Origin: Zingiber officinale
Taxonomy: Eukaryota > Streptophyta > Magnoliopsida > Zingiberales > Zingiberaceae
Direction: 5' to 3'
NCBI RefSeq assembly: GCF_018446385.1
Contig: NC_056000.1
Location: 75,526,688-75,590,687, forward strand
Length of the DNA: 64,000 nucleotides
Shown: piece by piece, positions 1 to 11,606 of the stretch
How positions within the stretch are numbered: the first letter of the stretch is position 1
How the letters are laid out: each line of letters opens with the position of its first letter
Program-made: the position numbers and the translations under genes
The notes under the pieces: generated by a model
Seen by the model: the letters and a program-made list of their open reading frames with translations, nothing else
What the model was told of the DNA's origin: nothing
Database searches by the model: none

Positions 1-2680
1 GATGAGACCTCATGCTACATCAAGAAAGAGAAGGTTACATATTCTATTTTTTATTGGAAATAAAAGAAAGTTTTGTTAAAGTATTCTCGAATATATTGTT
101 GGGAAATCAAGTGCTTGATGGTAATATTGAATTTTTTTCTTAAAATTTTGAGAAAGAAAATAATGAAAAGAATGCATCAAGTGATAGATTGCTTCTAAGG
201 CTTCAGAATTTAAGAAACAAATAGATTATGACCAAATTGTGAGTGGATTAGTTGATATTAGCATGCAAATTTCATGGCCTATATGAAAGGATATTAAATT
301 TGAAGTCAGGTTATTAATAATGGAGAAATCATGCAGGAGCCAAAAGCTTGCTTAAAGATTTCTATAAATATGATACCCTTATAGAAACTTTGATCTTTAT
401 ATGCTTTTGGTCAATTTAGTTTATCTGCCAATTGCATTTTCTATGTTCAAGATGCCCATTCATAGTAACCATCCATCTTTGATTGGTTTCTTTAGCTGAA
501 AGACTTAGAAAATGTTGACATGTTGAATATGAGGATAGTTATTGGTGATTGATAGATATGATACCCTTGTCTTTGTCTTTCTTTTTTTCTCAAAGCACTA
601 ATTTTCCCTCCACTGGCATGTTTCGTGATTAGCTGTACACAAATCACATCATGCTTCATGGGTAGTTCCTAAGATACTGCTCTAATTGAGAGAGTGGAGG
701 GGAGGCTGGAGATGGGGCAATCTAACTTGTCCCCAAAGTATATGATTAGCAAATTAAAAATATCTGCTAGGGACATTATGTGAAAGAATATATGGATATG
801 GCCAAAGCCAAAGTAGATTGAGATAAATTAGCATCAGTAACAAATACTAAAGAAGACGTCAACAAATTAGAAAAGCTTCTTTGATTTTGTATTAGCTCTA
901 GTTGAGCTAACACTTGGGCAATTAAAAATGAAATGAGTGGACCTATAACCGTTCATGTAATCATGGAATTTCTTCCACGGTAAACCATGTGTCCAAACCT
1001 CCTATTAATCATGGTGTTTCTTCTATCATGCTAATCACAATTATGGAGGAATTATCTCGTTTAAGGGAAATCAAGTATATGCGAAAATGTCTTTTAGTTT
1101 TCTTGAATACTTGATCTTTTTGGTGAATGTATCAGTGTTTAGCTGGTTTAGTGAAGTATTGCCTGATACGAATTAGCATTGCAACTATAACAATTGAACA
1201 TTTTTTTTCGCAGAATTTGCCAGGACTCTATGATATCTAGAGACAAACCAGAAACGAGCACTCAATGAAAGTTCAAATGAATCATGTATCTGCTCACTAT
1301 AATGACATGTCGCCACTTAGTTTTGGCTCTTTAAAGTGGTCTTTTCTGGATTCCTTCAATCGTATCAGAAATATCTGAACAGGTCTTGTAAAACCTGTAT
1401 TGCAAATGTTGTTTGCTTGTTACCCCTCCAGCAGAATCTCCAAGATGAGTTGAACTATTTTGATTGTCATTATCCATCCGGTGTGTTTCTACAGGATGTC
1501 AGTTTACATTTATAATTTGTTTTAATTTATTTATGAAAAATTGAAAACATTAAAGGGCGTTTTTATTCTTTAAAACGTTAAAAATGCATTTTGTCGTCCA
1601 TAGTAGGCTCTCATACATATTTTTGAATCATTTGCCTCATTCTCATTCACTAGTACAGGTGGGCTATTGTTAGTGATGGGCTTAATGCATTAGCTGGTAT
1701 CTGTTTTATTGTTAGCGGATTGTATTGTTTGTAATGTTGATATTAGTGATAGTAGTGTTCTAGAGACAATTGAATTATAAAAGAAGTCTCGTTTGCTTTG
1801 TTCTACAATAGCACTCAATGCAACACAACATGCATGCCAACACTATGCCACTACAATAAAATGACATTTGTAATGGTTCTTTTTATCATCACAAATGAAC
1901 TATGATGATAATTATCTACCACAATTGTCGCGACAGGTATGAATGACAAGGATGAGCAAAATTTTGATTAAACTTAATAAACTGATTGAATTTAAAATTT
2001 TCTATTAGTTTGTTCGAAATTTTGGTTAGTTCGAAATTTTATTTAAAAAATTGATTAATTTAATTCGGATTCGATTTTAAAATTTTTTATTCGATAAGTC
2101 TAATAGGCCAAATAAATAAAAATTTTGGGCCAAATTAAACTCTAATTTTTATATCAAATTTTAATTTTTATTAAATCAAACTAAATTTTTATATCCTAAT
2201 TAATTTTTAAAAATATTTTACCTAATTAATTAATATTTTATTGATTCAATTTATTCCATTTTTATTATAATTTTGATCAATTCAGTTAGTTATTTTTTTA
2301 AATTTTTTACCAAATTAATTGATATTTTATTGATTTAATTTATTTGATTTTTATTATAATTTCGGTCGATTCAATTAGTTTGAAAAAAAATTAATTCAAT
2401 TAATTTAGTTTGAAAAAAATTAATTCAATTAATTTGGTTTTATTTGGTTTAATTTTAACCTAATATGTTAGGTTTAAAAAAAAAATCTTAAGATGAACAA
2501 CAAATATGTTTTTGGCTGGAGTAGTTATAAGCTTCTGATTTGAAGAATGCCCAAAAGTAGGCCTATTTGCCGGTGAAGCAATAAAACAGTCATAAGGGAT
2601 AACCAAAAAACTACCAATAACTGGCCTCTTATCCCCTCCACCTCCTCCCATTAATTAATTAGACTTTTCTTTGCATTCAA
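1..2680. other. AT-rich non-coding region, no gene recognised
   Basis: No reading frame of useful length or recognisable protein is present on either strand. From about 1950 to 2460 the sequence is extremely AT-rich and made of degenerate ATTAATT/TTTGGTT words, as in old MITE or intergenic DNA. Around 1851 there is a CACTACAATAAAATG stretch that resembles a CACTA-type terminus, but no partner end is visible. The stretch may hold upstream sequence of the LBD relic that follows. Confidence 0.5.
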
Positions 2681-2689
2681 TTTTTCATC

Positions 2690-2711
2690 CATCATCATCA
2701 TCATCATCATC
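2690..2711. repeat. (ATC)n microsatellite
   Basis: A short run of ATC/CAT triplets upstream of the LBD relic, in what would be its promoter or 5' UTR. Confidence 0.8.
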
Positions 2712-2792
2712 TTGGCTGGCTTTCTGGCACCAATGAGGAAGTCGACGTAGATCCTCCAGCACCAAAGTTCATATTTGCAACATAACTAACTA

Positions 2793-2800
2793 ATATATAA
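2793..2800 (+). promoter_or_regulatory. Possible TATA box of the LBD relic
   Basis: ATATATAA lies about 35 bases before the expected LBD coding start. It is close for a TATA box and start codon, so the assignment is tentative. The gene is broken, so this is at most a relic promoter. Confidence 0.25.
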
Positions 2801-2830
2801 GGAAGAGGAGGATCGAGCTAGGTCGATTGG

Positions 2831-3028
2831 TTGACATTGTCAGGGTCATTGTCGTGCGGGGCGTGCAAGCTGCAGCGGCGCAAGTGCATGCAGGGGTGTG
2901 TGTTCGCGTCCTACTTCCCATCAGACCGGCCGAGCAAGTTCACGTCCGTGCACCGTGTGTTCGGCGCGAGCAACATGGCAAAGCTGCTAGGCCACCTGAG
3001 CCCCGCAGCACGAGCGGGTGGCCGAGTC
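2831..3028 (+). pseudogene. LBD (LOB-domain) transcription factor pseudogene, 5' part
   Basis: The frame encodes the N-terminal half of a plant LOB domain, a DNA-binding domain of lateral-organ-boundary transcription factors. It has the diagnostic zinc-finger-like spacing C-x2-C-x6-C-x3-C (CGACKLQRRKCMQGC) followed by the conserved VFGASN block (GAS region). The expected initiator position reads TTG, not ATG, and an in-frame TAG at 2819-2821 precedes it, so no ATG start remains. The frame stops exactly where a gypsy LTR begins (3029). The rest of the gene lies at 16522-16948 beyond the retrotransposon. Joining the two parts mentally also needs a one-base shift near GCGGGTGGCC (about 3015-3022), where the family normally reads in frame into VAESLVYEA. 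The LOB-domain identity is secure from the cysteine spacing and GAS block; the exact subfamily is not determined. Confidence 0.88.
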
Positions 3029-4122
3029 TGATGTATGCCCAAGGGATGAAGCTACGAACGATCATTTGTCACTTCCGGAAGGTACAATTACAAGACTTCG
3101 ATCAAAGTGTTTCAAGGAAACGCTAAACGGGCTAATCAAAGAATATTGGACTAACTATGAGCAAATAGAGACCAAGATAATCTCAACCGCTAGTCATGGC
3201 CTAATCCACATAATCGGGTGTATCCATTCATGACCCGACCACGCTTAACAGAAGAACGCTAATAAGCATGAGAACTCGTTCATGCATGAAGACTTAGGAC
3301 ATCTCCAATGCAAGGTTTTTAAAGAGGTTTGTAAAATAAAAAAGCTGAACAAAAAAGTTCTAACCATTGTGGGTGCAAGGTTTGAATTTTGTATTTCAAA
3401 AGCAGTAGTGAAATTTCAAAATTAATTTTTTGTCTTGAAATTGATGTAATATGCATGTAGACAGATAATTACATGTTATTAATTAGATCACACAAAAATT
3501 ATTTAGAACTCAACTATTGGAGATGTTTCAATAGATTTTTAAAATGTTGATATGACATATTGGTATCATTAAAAAAGCTTTTGTAGAACTCTAATCATTG
3601 AAGATGCCCTTAAACATTTTAGATTGCTTACATGAGACATACGACATTGGGACTCTAATTGTGCATGCATTTATTTTGTTTTGGATTCCTAGATTACTTT
3701 CATGAGGCATGTGGCATTGAGACTCTAATTGTGTATGCATTTATTTTATTTTGGGTTCCTAGATAGCTTTCATGAGGCATGAGACATTGAGACTCTAATT
3801 ATGTATGCGTTCATTTTGTATTCTTCCTTGTTCACTCCAATTATATAAGGGAGGGACATCTTCATATGAAACTTAGTTTTGGTGAGATTTGTGTGCTCTC
3901 TTAGTTTCTTGAAAGGACTTCTAAACTTATCGAGTTAACTCTCATGGCGTTCAACCCATCGAAACTTATAACCCATGGTATGGCGTTTCCTTTTCCATCG
4001 TAGGCTTGGACCGTGCCAGTTCTTGGTTACGGGTCAAGACTCATAATCGTGTCTTCTAGTTCTTGGGGTTCTATCTATCGTTGTCTCGAGTTCTATCGTA
4101 TTTGTTGGTGGAGTTCGTATCA
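3029..4122 (+). repeat. 5' LTR of the gypsy element
   Basis: It begins TGATGTATGCCC and ends CGTATCA, and matches the 3' LTR starting at 13905. Without the MITE at 3297-3609 it would be about 780 bp. It contains three imperfect tandem copies (about 85 bp each, 3613-3830) built around a GACATTGAGACTCTAATT-like core, which are also present in the 3' LTR (14170-14370). A promoter-like TATATAAGG lies near 3842. Confidence 0.92.
3297..3609. mobile_element. Tourist/Harbinger-like MITE in the 5' LTR
   Basis: The ends GGACATCTCCAATG and CATTGAAGATGCCC form imperfect terminal inverted repeats, flanked by TTA on both sides (3294-3296, 3610-3612). The 3' LTR has the empty site at this position (GACTTAAGTATTTTAG), which directly shows a later insertion. 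A TTA target duplication is the PIF/Harbinger hallmark. Confidence 0.85.
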
Positions 4123-4124
4123 TC

Positions 4125-4136
4125 TGGTATCAGAGC
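4125..4136 (+). promoter_or_regulatory. Primer-binding site (initiator tRNA-Met type)
   Basis: TGGTATCAGAGC, two bases after the 5' LTR, is complementary to the 3' end of plant initiator tRNA-Met and is the usual minus-strand primer site of plant LTR retrotransposons. Confidence 0.9.
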
Positions 4137-4515
4137 TTTGGTTCAAAGGCAAGTGCTAAATCTATCTTTATTTGCTATTCTTACAAAAAAAACAAAAAAA
4201 TAAAGAAAGAAAAGTCAGACCAAAAAAATTAAATAAAACAAAAAAAAAAAAAGAAAACGAAGAAGCTACTTGTGCAAATCGAAGCGATTATCTTCAACAA
4301 TCCATTTCTTGTTTCCCTTACTCTCAAACTTCTACTCTTTCATTTTTTCTCTTAAAATTCTATCATCATAAGTTTCGATGGTATCTTTTGAATTATTATG
4401 TGATATTCCGATTTGTTCTTGAGTTTGATTAAGAACTAAGAGATATCATCAATTGAGAGTCTACCACCCAAATATGAGTGAGTGTTTGTGAGGTTTTTCT
4501 TTCATCTTTGCAGAC

Positions 4516-5742
4516 ATGTCCAACAACCATGAGGATGGAGCAAATGTGGGTGCTAGGCAACTTCCAAACCTACAATTGCAAGCATTGATGGGGGAGATGC
4601 AGCGGATGATAAGGGCTGAATTAGAATCTATCCATGAGAGGTTGGATCGAGTGGAGGATGGGACACCAAGAAGACATCAACAAGACCGTTCTACTATACC
4701 ACAATGAAGACATACTCAAGGGGTTGATATCAAAGAAGATGAAGAGGTGGTGGAAGACTTTTATGAGCAAAACTACAACTGGAGAAGGATTGGATATCGA
4801 GGAGATAGAAGCGGACGTAGAAGAAATAATGATTTATGAGGGATTAAGTTGAAGATTCCAACCTTCTAAGGGAGAAATGACCCAGAAGCTTACTTGAAAT
4901 GGGAAACTAAGATGGAAATGATATTTGACTATCATGATTTTTTAGAGCTAAAAAAGGTGAAGTTAGCTGATATTAAATTCACTAATTATGCTATTGATTG
5001 GTGGGATCAAGTGGTGATGACTTAGAGAAGAAATAGAGAGCAACCTGTGTCCATTTGGGAGGAGATGAAAGTGCTCATAAGAAGGAGGTTTGTACCCAGC
5101 CATTATTATATAAGCTTATATCAGAGGCTTCAAAGGTTATCTCAAGGCTCTAAAAGTGTGGATGAATATTTCAAGAAGATGGAGTTGTCCATGATGCGAG
5201 CTAATGCCGATGAAAATCAGGAAGTCACCATGGCCAAGTTTTACATGGTTTAAACCTAGAAATTGCTGATATTGTTGAATTGCAGCATTATGTAGAGATG
5301 TCGGGCATGGTCCACCAAGCACTAAAAGTAGAAGAACATCTCAAGAGGAGAGGATTGGTCAGGAAGGGACAACTAACGACTACTAATGACACATGGCGAC
5401 CAACTCCAAGAAAGGAGGAACAATTACAAAATAAGTCAAAATTTGAACCCTTCAAGAAGCCCAAACTTGGAACATCTGCTACTCAAGGTAATCACAAGTC
5501 CTTTTCTTCCAAAACTCATGATATCAAGTGTTTTAAATGTCAAGGACATGGTCATATAACCTGTCAATGTGTGAACAAAAGGGTGATGGTAATAAACACC
5601 CAAGATGAACTTTAATCAGAAGATGATGATGAAATGGTTGAAGAAGTACCACAAAAGGAGGGCAGTGATGACGAGTAACATGTTGTTGTTGGAGACTTAT
5701 TGGTGGCCCGATGAGTTCTCAATCTACAAGCTAAGGAGGAAG
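4516..5742 (+). pseudogene. gypsy gag, first copy (decayed)
   Basis: It starts at ATG 4516 (MSNNHEDGANVG...) just after the leader. It continues in broken frames through a retrotransposon gag-like region (EEMKVLIRRRFVPSHYY at about 5060) to a zinc knuckle CFKCQGHGHITCQC (about 5530) of the CCHC type that binds element RNA. Stops and frame breaks interrupt it (for example TAG near 5023). The copy ends at the insertion of another LTR at 5743. Most of this region is repeated at 6804-9480, so the element holds two gag copies. Confidence 0.8.
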
Positions 5743-6803
5743 TGTTGGAGCAATCGACCCAAGTTTGATCGGTACGATCATGATTTTGATGTGTGTATCA
5801 AAGAGTTTAAGTTAGGCTTTCATATTATTTTGATATGTGTTTGAGTCATGCAGGACTTGGTAAAATACACATGAGGAGCTTAGTGCGACTAAGCTTGGGA
5901 AGCTTATCCTGTGGCTCGGGTCCATGAGATCGGTGAAGGATGGTGCATCTAAGGGACCGTGGATGAGGAGCAACGGAGAGAAGCCGAAGGAAGCAGATTT
6001 CAAGGCAACGTGAAGGATGACACGGAGAGGAGCCACAGGCTCGGGTACATCTGAGGGACGAAGGCCGAGGAAGAGGGCTTCAAGGGCGACTCTGGAGAGG
6101 ATGAGTGTGAGTGTGTAACCGGGACCAGTCGATTGCTGGAAGTTGCAGTCGACTGGTCTTGTCGACTATGCAGTCGACTGGGAGCGAATAGAAGCATTCT
6201 GTTCGCTCAGCCAGCAGCGACCAGTTGACTGGTAGTTTTACCAATCGACTGGTAAGTGACTGTTGGCAAACCGTTGGAGCTACGAAGTAGTCATTGACTA
6301 CCTCCAACAGTAGCACCAGTCGACTGGTGGAAGTACCAGTCAACTGGTGCCGAGATGAGTTGATATGTTGATCAATTCTCTCCTCTTATTTAAGGGAAGC
6401 TTTGGGGCATGATGGAGACTACTGATTAATTGTTGAAACACTCCTTTGCCATTGTCCAAAGCTTCCAAGCCATTCTCTTCCTCCTAATCTAAGTTTTCAT
6501 CTTGTAAGAGGAAGAGAGATTTGTGAGAGGTTGTACTCCACCGAGAAGGAATAAGATCTAGCCGGAGATTGCCAGGGATTGATCCACCGAAGGATCAAGG
6601 GTTCGTCCACCTCAAGGGCACATCGTGGAGTAGGAGCAAGCAATCTCCAAATCACATAAAGGAATCGTGTTAGCGTTTGTATTCTTGTTTGCTTTCATTA
6701 TTTTAATTTTAGTATATTCTGTTACGCAAACTAACCTTATAGAGAAGAAACCGAAGTTGGGGTGACCTAGCTATTCAATCCCCCTTCTAGCCGACGCTTG
6801 GCA
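5743..6803 (+). mobile_element. Solo LTR, TGTTGGAGCAATC family, within gag
   Basis: It begins TGTTGGAGCAATC, carries the GGATCGGG..TCGTCCACCTCAAGG and CCCCTTCTAG tail shared with the LTRs at 11607, 25181 and 31126, and ends about GCTTGGCA. Several GTCGACTGGT-type palindromes occur at 6124-6350. No target duplication is visible (GGAAG left, TACTC right), and the flanks are repeated gag sequence. It may therefore have formed by recombination between two elements, not by simple insertion and excision. Confidence 0.75.
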
Positions 6804-9480
6804 TACTCAAGGGGTTGATATCAAAGAAGATGAAGAGGTTGTGGAGGATGGGACACCAAGAAGACATCAACAAGACCGTTCTACTATACCACAACGAAGA
6901 CATACTTAAGGGGTTGATATCAAAGAAGATGAAGAGATGGTGGAAGACTTTTATGAGCAAAACTACAACCGGGGAAGGATTGGATATCGAGGAGATAGAA
7001 ACAAACGTAGAAGAAATAATGATTTATGAGGGATTAAGTTGAAGATTTCAACCTTCTAAGGGAGAAATGACCCAGAAGCTTACTTGGAATGGGAAACTAA
7101 GATGGAAATGGTATTTAACTGCATGATTTTTTAGAGCTAAAAAAGGTGAAGTTAGCTGCTATTGAATTCACTGATTATGCTTTTTTTTTGTGGGATCAAG
7201 TGGTGATGACTCAAAGAAGAAATAGAGAGCAACTTGTGTTCACTTGGGAGGAGATGAAAGTGCTCATAAGAAGGAGATTTGTACCCAGCCATTATTATAG
7301 AAGCTTATATCAGCGGCTTCAAAGGTTATCCCAAGGCTCTAAAAGTGTGGATGAATATTTCAAGGAGATGGAGTTGTCCATGATGTGAGCTAATGCTATA
7401 ACGCCCCGGCCCGGGCGGGCCCCACTCGGATCGAACCAAGAATGCCACCAGAATTGCCCATCGGATTGACGATTAGCTCCACAAACCACCGGAGGTCCTT
7501 TCAGTGTGCTTTGTCCTCACTCGCACGCACCCTGGAAAACTTCCTAGGAGGTCACCCTTCCTCAGATTTCTCCAAGCCAAGCACATTTAACTTTGGAGTT
7601 CTTAAGTTTGAGCTTTCAAAAAGGAAGGTGCACCTTGGTGATATGGATAGTACCATCTAACTTTTTAAACCATACTTAACCAGAATATCAGAATCAGGGT
7701 ATTACAATCACCATACAAAAATTTAAGTGTGTAATACCCTGGTTCTGAGATTCTGGCCCGAGCGGGCCCCACCCGAACCGAACCGAGCATGCCACCAGAA
7801 TTGTCCATCGGGTTGACGACTAGCTCCACAGACCATCGGAGGTCCTTTCAGTGTGCTTTGTCCTCACTCGTATGCACCCTGGAAAACTTCCCAAGAGGTC
7901 ACCTTCCTCATATTTCTCCAAGCTAAGAACGCTTAACTTTGGAGTTCTTAGGTTTGAGCTTCCGAAAAGGAAGGTGTACCTTGGTGATATGGATAGTACC
8001 ATCTAACCTTTTAAGTCATACTTAACCAGAATCTCAGAACCAGAGTATTACAATCACCCCCACTTAAAGACACAACGTCCTCGTTGTGTAACCACGAATC
8101 ACAACACAAACAAATCCCAGAATCTCCCTCGCTAGGTGGTGCCCTGGGTGCTCCTGCCACAGGCACACTTACGGTCGCAAGGTCGCTCTGATGCCATCTG
8201 TAACGGCCCAGCCCGAGTGAGCTCCACCCGAACCGAACTGGGCACGCCACCAGAATTGTCCATCGGGTTGACGACTAACTCCACAGACCACCAGAGGTCC
8301 TTTCAGCGTGCTTTGTCCTCACTCGCACACACCTTGGAAAACTTCACAAGAGGTCACTCATCCTCAGATTTTTCCAAGCTAAACACGCTTAACTTTAGAG
8401 TTCTTAAATTTGGACTTCTAAAAAGGAAGGTGCACCTTGGTGATATGGATAGTACCATCTAACCTTTTAAGCCATACTTAACCAGAATCTCAGAACTGGG
8501 GTATTACAATCACCCCCACTTAAAGACACAACGTCCTCGTTGTGTAACCATGAATCACAACACAAACAAATCCCAGAATCTCCCTCGATAGGTAGTGCCT
8601 TGGGTGCTCCTGCCACAGACACACTCACGGTCGCAATATCGCTCTTATACCATCTGTAACGTCTCGGCCCGAGCGAGCCCCACCCGAACTGAATCGGGCA
8701 TGCCACCAGAATTGCCCATCGGGTTGACGACTAGCTTCACAGACCACTGGAGGTCCTTTTAGTATGCTTTGTCCTCACTCGTACGCACCCTGGAAAACTT
8801 CCCAAGAGGTCACCCATCCTCATATTTCTCCAAGCCAAGCACGCTTAACTTTGGAGTTCTTAAGTTTGAGTTTCCAAAAAGGAATGTGCACCTTGGTGAT
8901 ATGGATAGTACCATCTAACCTTTTAAGCCATACTTAACCAGAATCTCAGAACCAGGGTATTACAAATGTTGATGAAAATCAAGAAGCCACCATGGCCAGG
9001 TTTTACATGCTTTAAACCCAGAAATTGCTGATATGGTTGAATTACAGCATTATGTAGAGATGTCGGGCATGGTCCACCAAGCACTAAAAGTAGAAGAACA
9101 TCTCAAGAGGAGAGGATTGGTCAGGAAGGGACAACTAACGACTACTAATGACACATGGCGGGCAACTCCAAGAAAAGAGGAATAATTGCAAAATAAGCCA
9201 AAATTTGAACCCTTCAAGAAGCCCAAACCTGGAACATCTGCTACTCAAGGTAATCACAAGTCCTTTTCTTCCAAAACTCATGATATCAAGTGTTTTAAAT
9301 GTCAAGGACGTGGTTATATAACCTGTCAATGTGTGAACCAAAGGGTGATGATAATAAACGCCCAAGGTGAACTTTAGTCAGAAGATGATGGTGAAATAGT
9401 TGAAGAAGTGCCACAAAAGGAGGGCAGAGATGATGAGTAACATGATGTTGTTGGAGACTTATTGGTGGCCCGATGAGTTC
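6804..9480 (+). pseudogene. gypsy gag, second copy (interrupted by a TRIM array)
   Basis: From 6804 the sequence repeats gag from about 4708. It includes the EEMKVLIRRRFVPSHYY region (7245-7310) and a second zinc knuckle CFKCQGRGYITCQC (about 9290-9335). There is also a small local duplication of the GGACACCAAGAAGACATC segment at 6845-6870. A TRIM array (7397-8964) splits the copy, with AATGC/AATGT on either side. Point differences from copy 1 show the duplication is not recent. The function would be capsid formation and RNA packaging. Confidence 0.78.
7397..8964 (-). mobile_element. TRIM-type miniature LTR retrotransposon array, four LTRs
   Basis: Four LTR-like units of about 310 bp lie at 7397-7706, 7730-8052, 8199-8508 and 8655-8964. 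Two 146-bp internal domains separate the last three (8053-8198 and 8509-8654). Read on the minus strand each LTR starts TGTAATACC and ends CGTTACA. The next bases are GA and then a TGGTATCAGAGC-type primer site (degenerate, plus-strand 8184-8196 and 8641-8652), and the internal domain ends in a purine tract AAGTGGGGGTGAT before the next LTR. The array is flanked by AATGC (7392-7396) and AATGT (8965-8969), near-identical 5-bp target duplications. No protein is encoded; two small minus-strand frames over the internal domains are probably incidental. Confidence 0.85.
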
Positions 9481-9504
9481 TCAATCTACAAGCTAAGGAG
9501 GAAG

Positions 9505-11606
9505 AAGGTAATCAAAAGGAGAACTTGTTTCATACTCGTTGCTTTGTCAATAACAAGGTTTATAGTGTTATTATTGATGGGGGGAATTGTACCAATATGG
9601 CAAGTACTGATTTGGTGGAGAAATTGTCACTATCAACTCGGAAACATTCGTGTCCTTATCGACTCTAGTAGCTAAATGACTGTGGTGAAATCAAGGTAAC
9701 AAAGCAAGTCTTGGTAGCAATTTTCATTGGCAAATATGAAGATGAGTTGTTGTGTGATGTGGTTCCCATGCATATATGCCATCTATTATTAGGGAGACCT
9801 TGACAATTTGATCAAAAGGTAATACATGATGGCCTCACAAATAGGTATACTGTTACTCTGAAGGGAAACCTATTATTCTTGAACCATTGACTCCAAGACA
9901 AGCTATGGAAGACCAGTTGAGATTACAAAAAGAAAATGAAAAGAAGAGAGGAAAAGAAATTGAGGAAAAAAAATTGAGGGAAAAGAAATTGAGAAAAAAA
10001 AATTGAGAGAAGAAATTGAGGGAAAAGAAATTGAGAAAAAAAATTGAGAGAAGAAATTGAGAGAAAAAAATGAGAGAAAAGAAAATGAAAAGAAAGAGCC
10101 AAAAGGAGTGGGAAAGGAAAACAAAAGAGAAAGAAAGAAAAATAACTTTTATGTAAAAAAAGTGAGATCAAACGAGCTTTGTTTTAAAATCAGCAACCCC
10201 TTATCCTTTTGTATAAGGAGGCACTCTTGAGCACTAACGACTTTAATGATTCTTTACCTAGTGTTATTATTTCTCTCTTATAGGAATTTGAGGTGGTCTT
10301 TCTTGAAAAGGTTCCGCATGGTTTACCTTCGATTAGAGGAATTGAGCACCAAATTGACTTCTTACCCGGTGTATCCATTCCAAATTGACCTGCCTATAGA
10401 AGCAATATGGAGGAAGCAAAGGAATTTCATAGACAAGTTAATAAATTATTGGAGAAGGAGTATATTCGAGAAAGCATGAGCCCTTGTGCCGTGCATGTGC
10501 TACTAGTTCCCCAAAAGGATGGAACATGGAGGATGTGTGTGGATTGTCAAGTCATCAACAACATAACGGTAAAGTATCGTCATCCAATTCCTAGGATTGA
10601 TGATATACTTGATGAATTGCATGGTTCTTGTGTGTTTACAAAAATTGATCTTAGGAGTGGGTATCATCAGATTAGGATGAAGGAAGGTGATGAATGGAAA
10701 ACTAGTTTTAAAACTAAGCATGACTTATATGAATAGTTAGTAATACCTTTTGGTTTAACTAATGTTCCTAGCACTTTTATGCGTTTAATAAACCATGTTT
10801 TGAAAGGTAGATTTGTAGTTGTGTATTTTGATGATATTTTGATTTATAGCAGAAATTTAGAAGAGCATGTGACACATTTAATGTCAGTTTTGAGTATGTT
10901 AAAAGAAGAGAAGTTTTTTGCTAACCTCAATAAATGCTCCTTTTGTACAGAGAAAGTTGTGTTTTTTATGTTGTTAGTGCTAAAGGCATTGAGATGGATG
11001 AGAAAAAGGTGAAAGCAATCCAAGAATAGTCAACACCGACAATAATTAGCCAAGTGAGGAGTTTCCATGGTTTGGCCAACTTCTATAGACGGTTTGTTCA
11101 TGATTTTAGCAATATTGAAGCTCCTCTTACTAAAATCATCAAGAAAAATGAGTCACTCAAGTGGGGAGAGGAGCAAGAGAAGGCATTCAACACTTTGAAA
11201 GAAAAGCTAAGTTCTGTTCGTTTACTAATCCTACCATATTTTTCTAAAAACTTTGAAATCAAATGTGATGTTTTTGGTGTTGGTATTAGTGTTGTGCTTA
11301 TGCAAGAGATGAGACTCATTGCTTACTTTAGTGAGAAGTTGAGTGGAGCCACTCTCAACTATCCCACATACGACAAGGAGATGTACACATTGGTGAGGGC
11401 ATTAGAGACATGGCAGCATTACCTATGGCCGAAAGAATTCGTGATTCACACAGATCATTAATCTCTAAAGCATTTGAAGAGTCAACATAAGTTGAACCGA
11501 CGCCATACTAAATGAGTGAAATTCATTGAGACTTTTCCTTATGTGATCAGATACAAGCAAGGAAAAGAGAACGTGGTTGCTGATGCATTATCTTGAAGGT
11601 ATGCTT
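9505..11606 (+). pseudogene. gypsy pol, 5' part: protease, reverse transcriptase, RNase H
   Basis: A retropepsin-like block at about 9520-9830 has IIDGGNCTNMAS where D-S/T-G-x-C-TN is expected, so the active-site Ser/Thr is replaced by Gly. A Lys/Glu-rich low-complexity linker follows (9940-10150). Reverse transcriptase runs from about 10407 to 11010 with [20 protein letters not shown] and the catalytic [11 protein letters not shown] (about 10815-10850). A TAG replaces a Trp codon at 10735. RNase H follows to about 11600 ([29 protein letters not shown]) with a stop after TDH at 11459. The enzymes would copy element RNA into DNA in virus-like particles. The part is inactive. Confidence 0.9.

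Noticed and set aside
1851..1960. CACTA-like terminus CACTACAATAAAATG
   Set aside because: No matching opposite end or 3-bp duplication found nearby.
8011..8706. Two 79-codon minus-strand frames of similar sequence
   Set aside because: They run across the TRIM internal domains and LTR ends; similarity comes from the repeat and no protein family is recognised.
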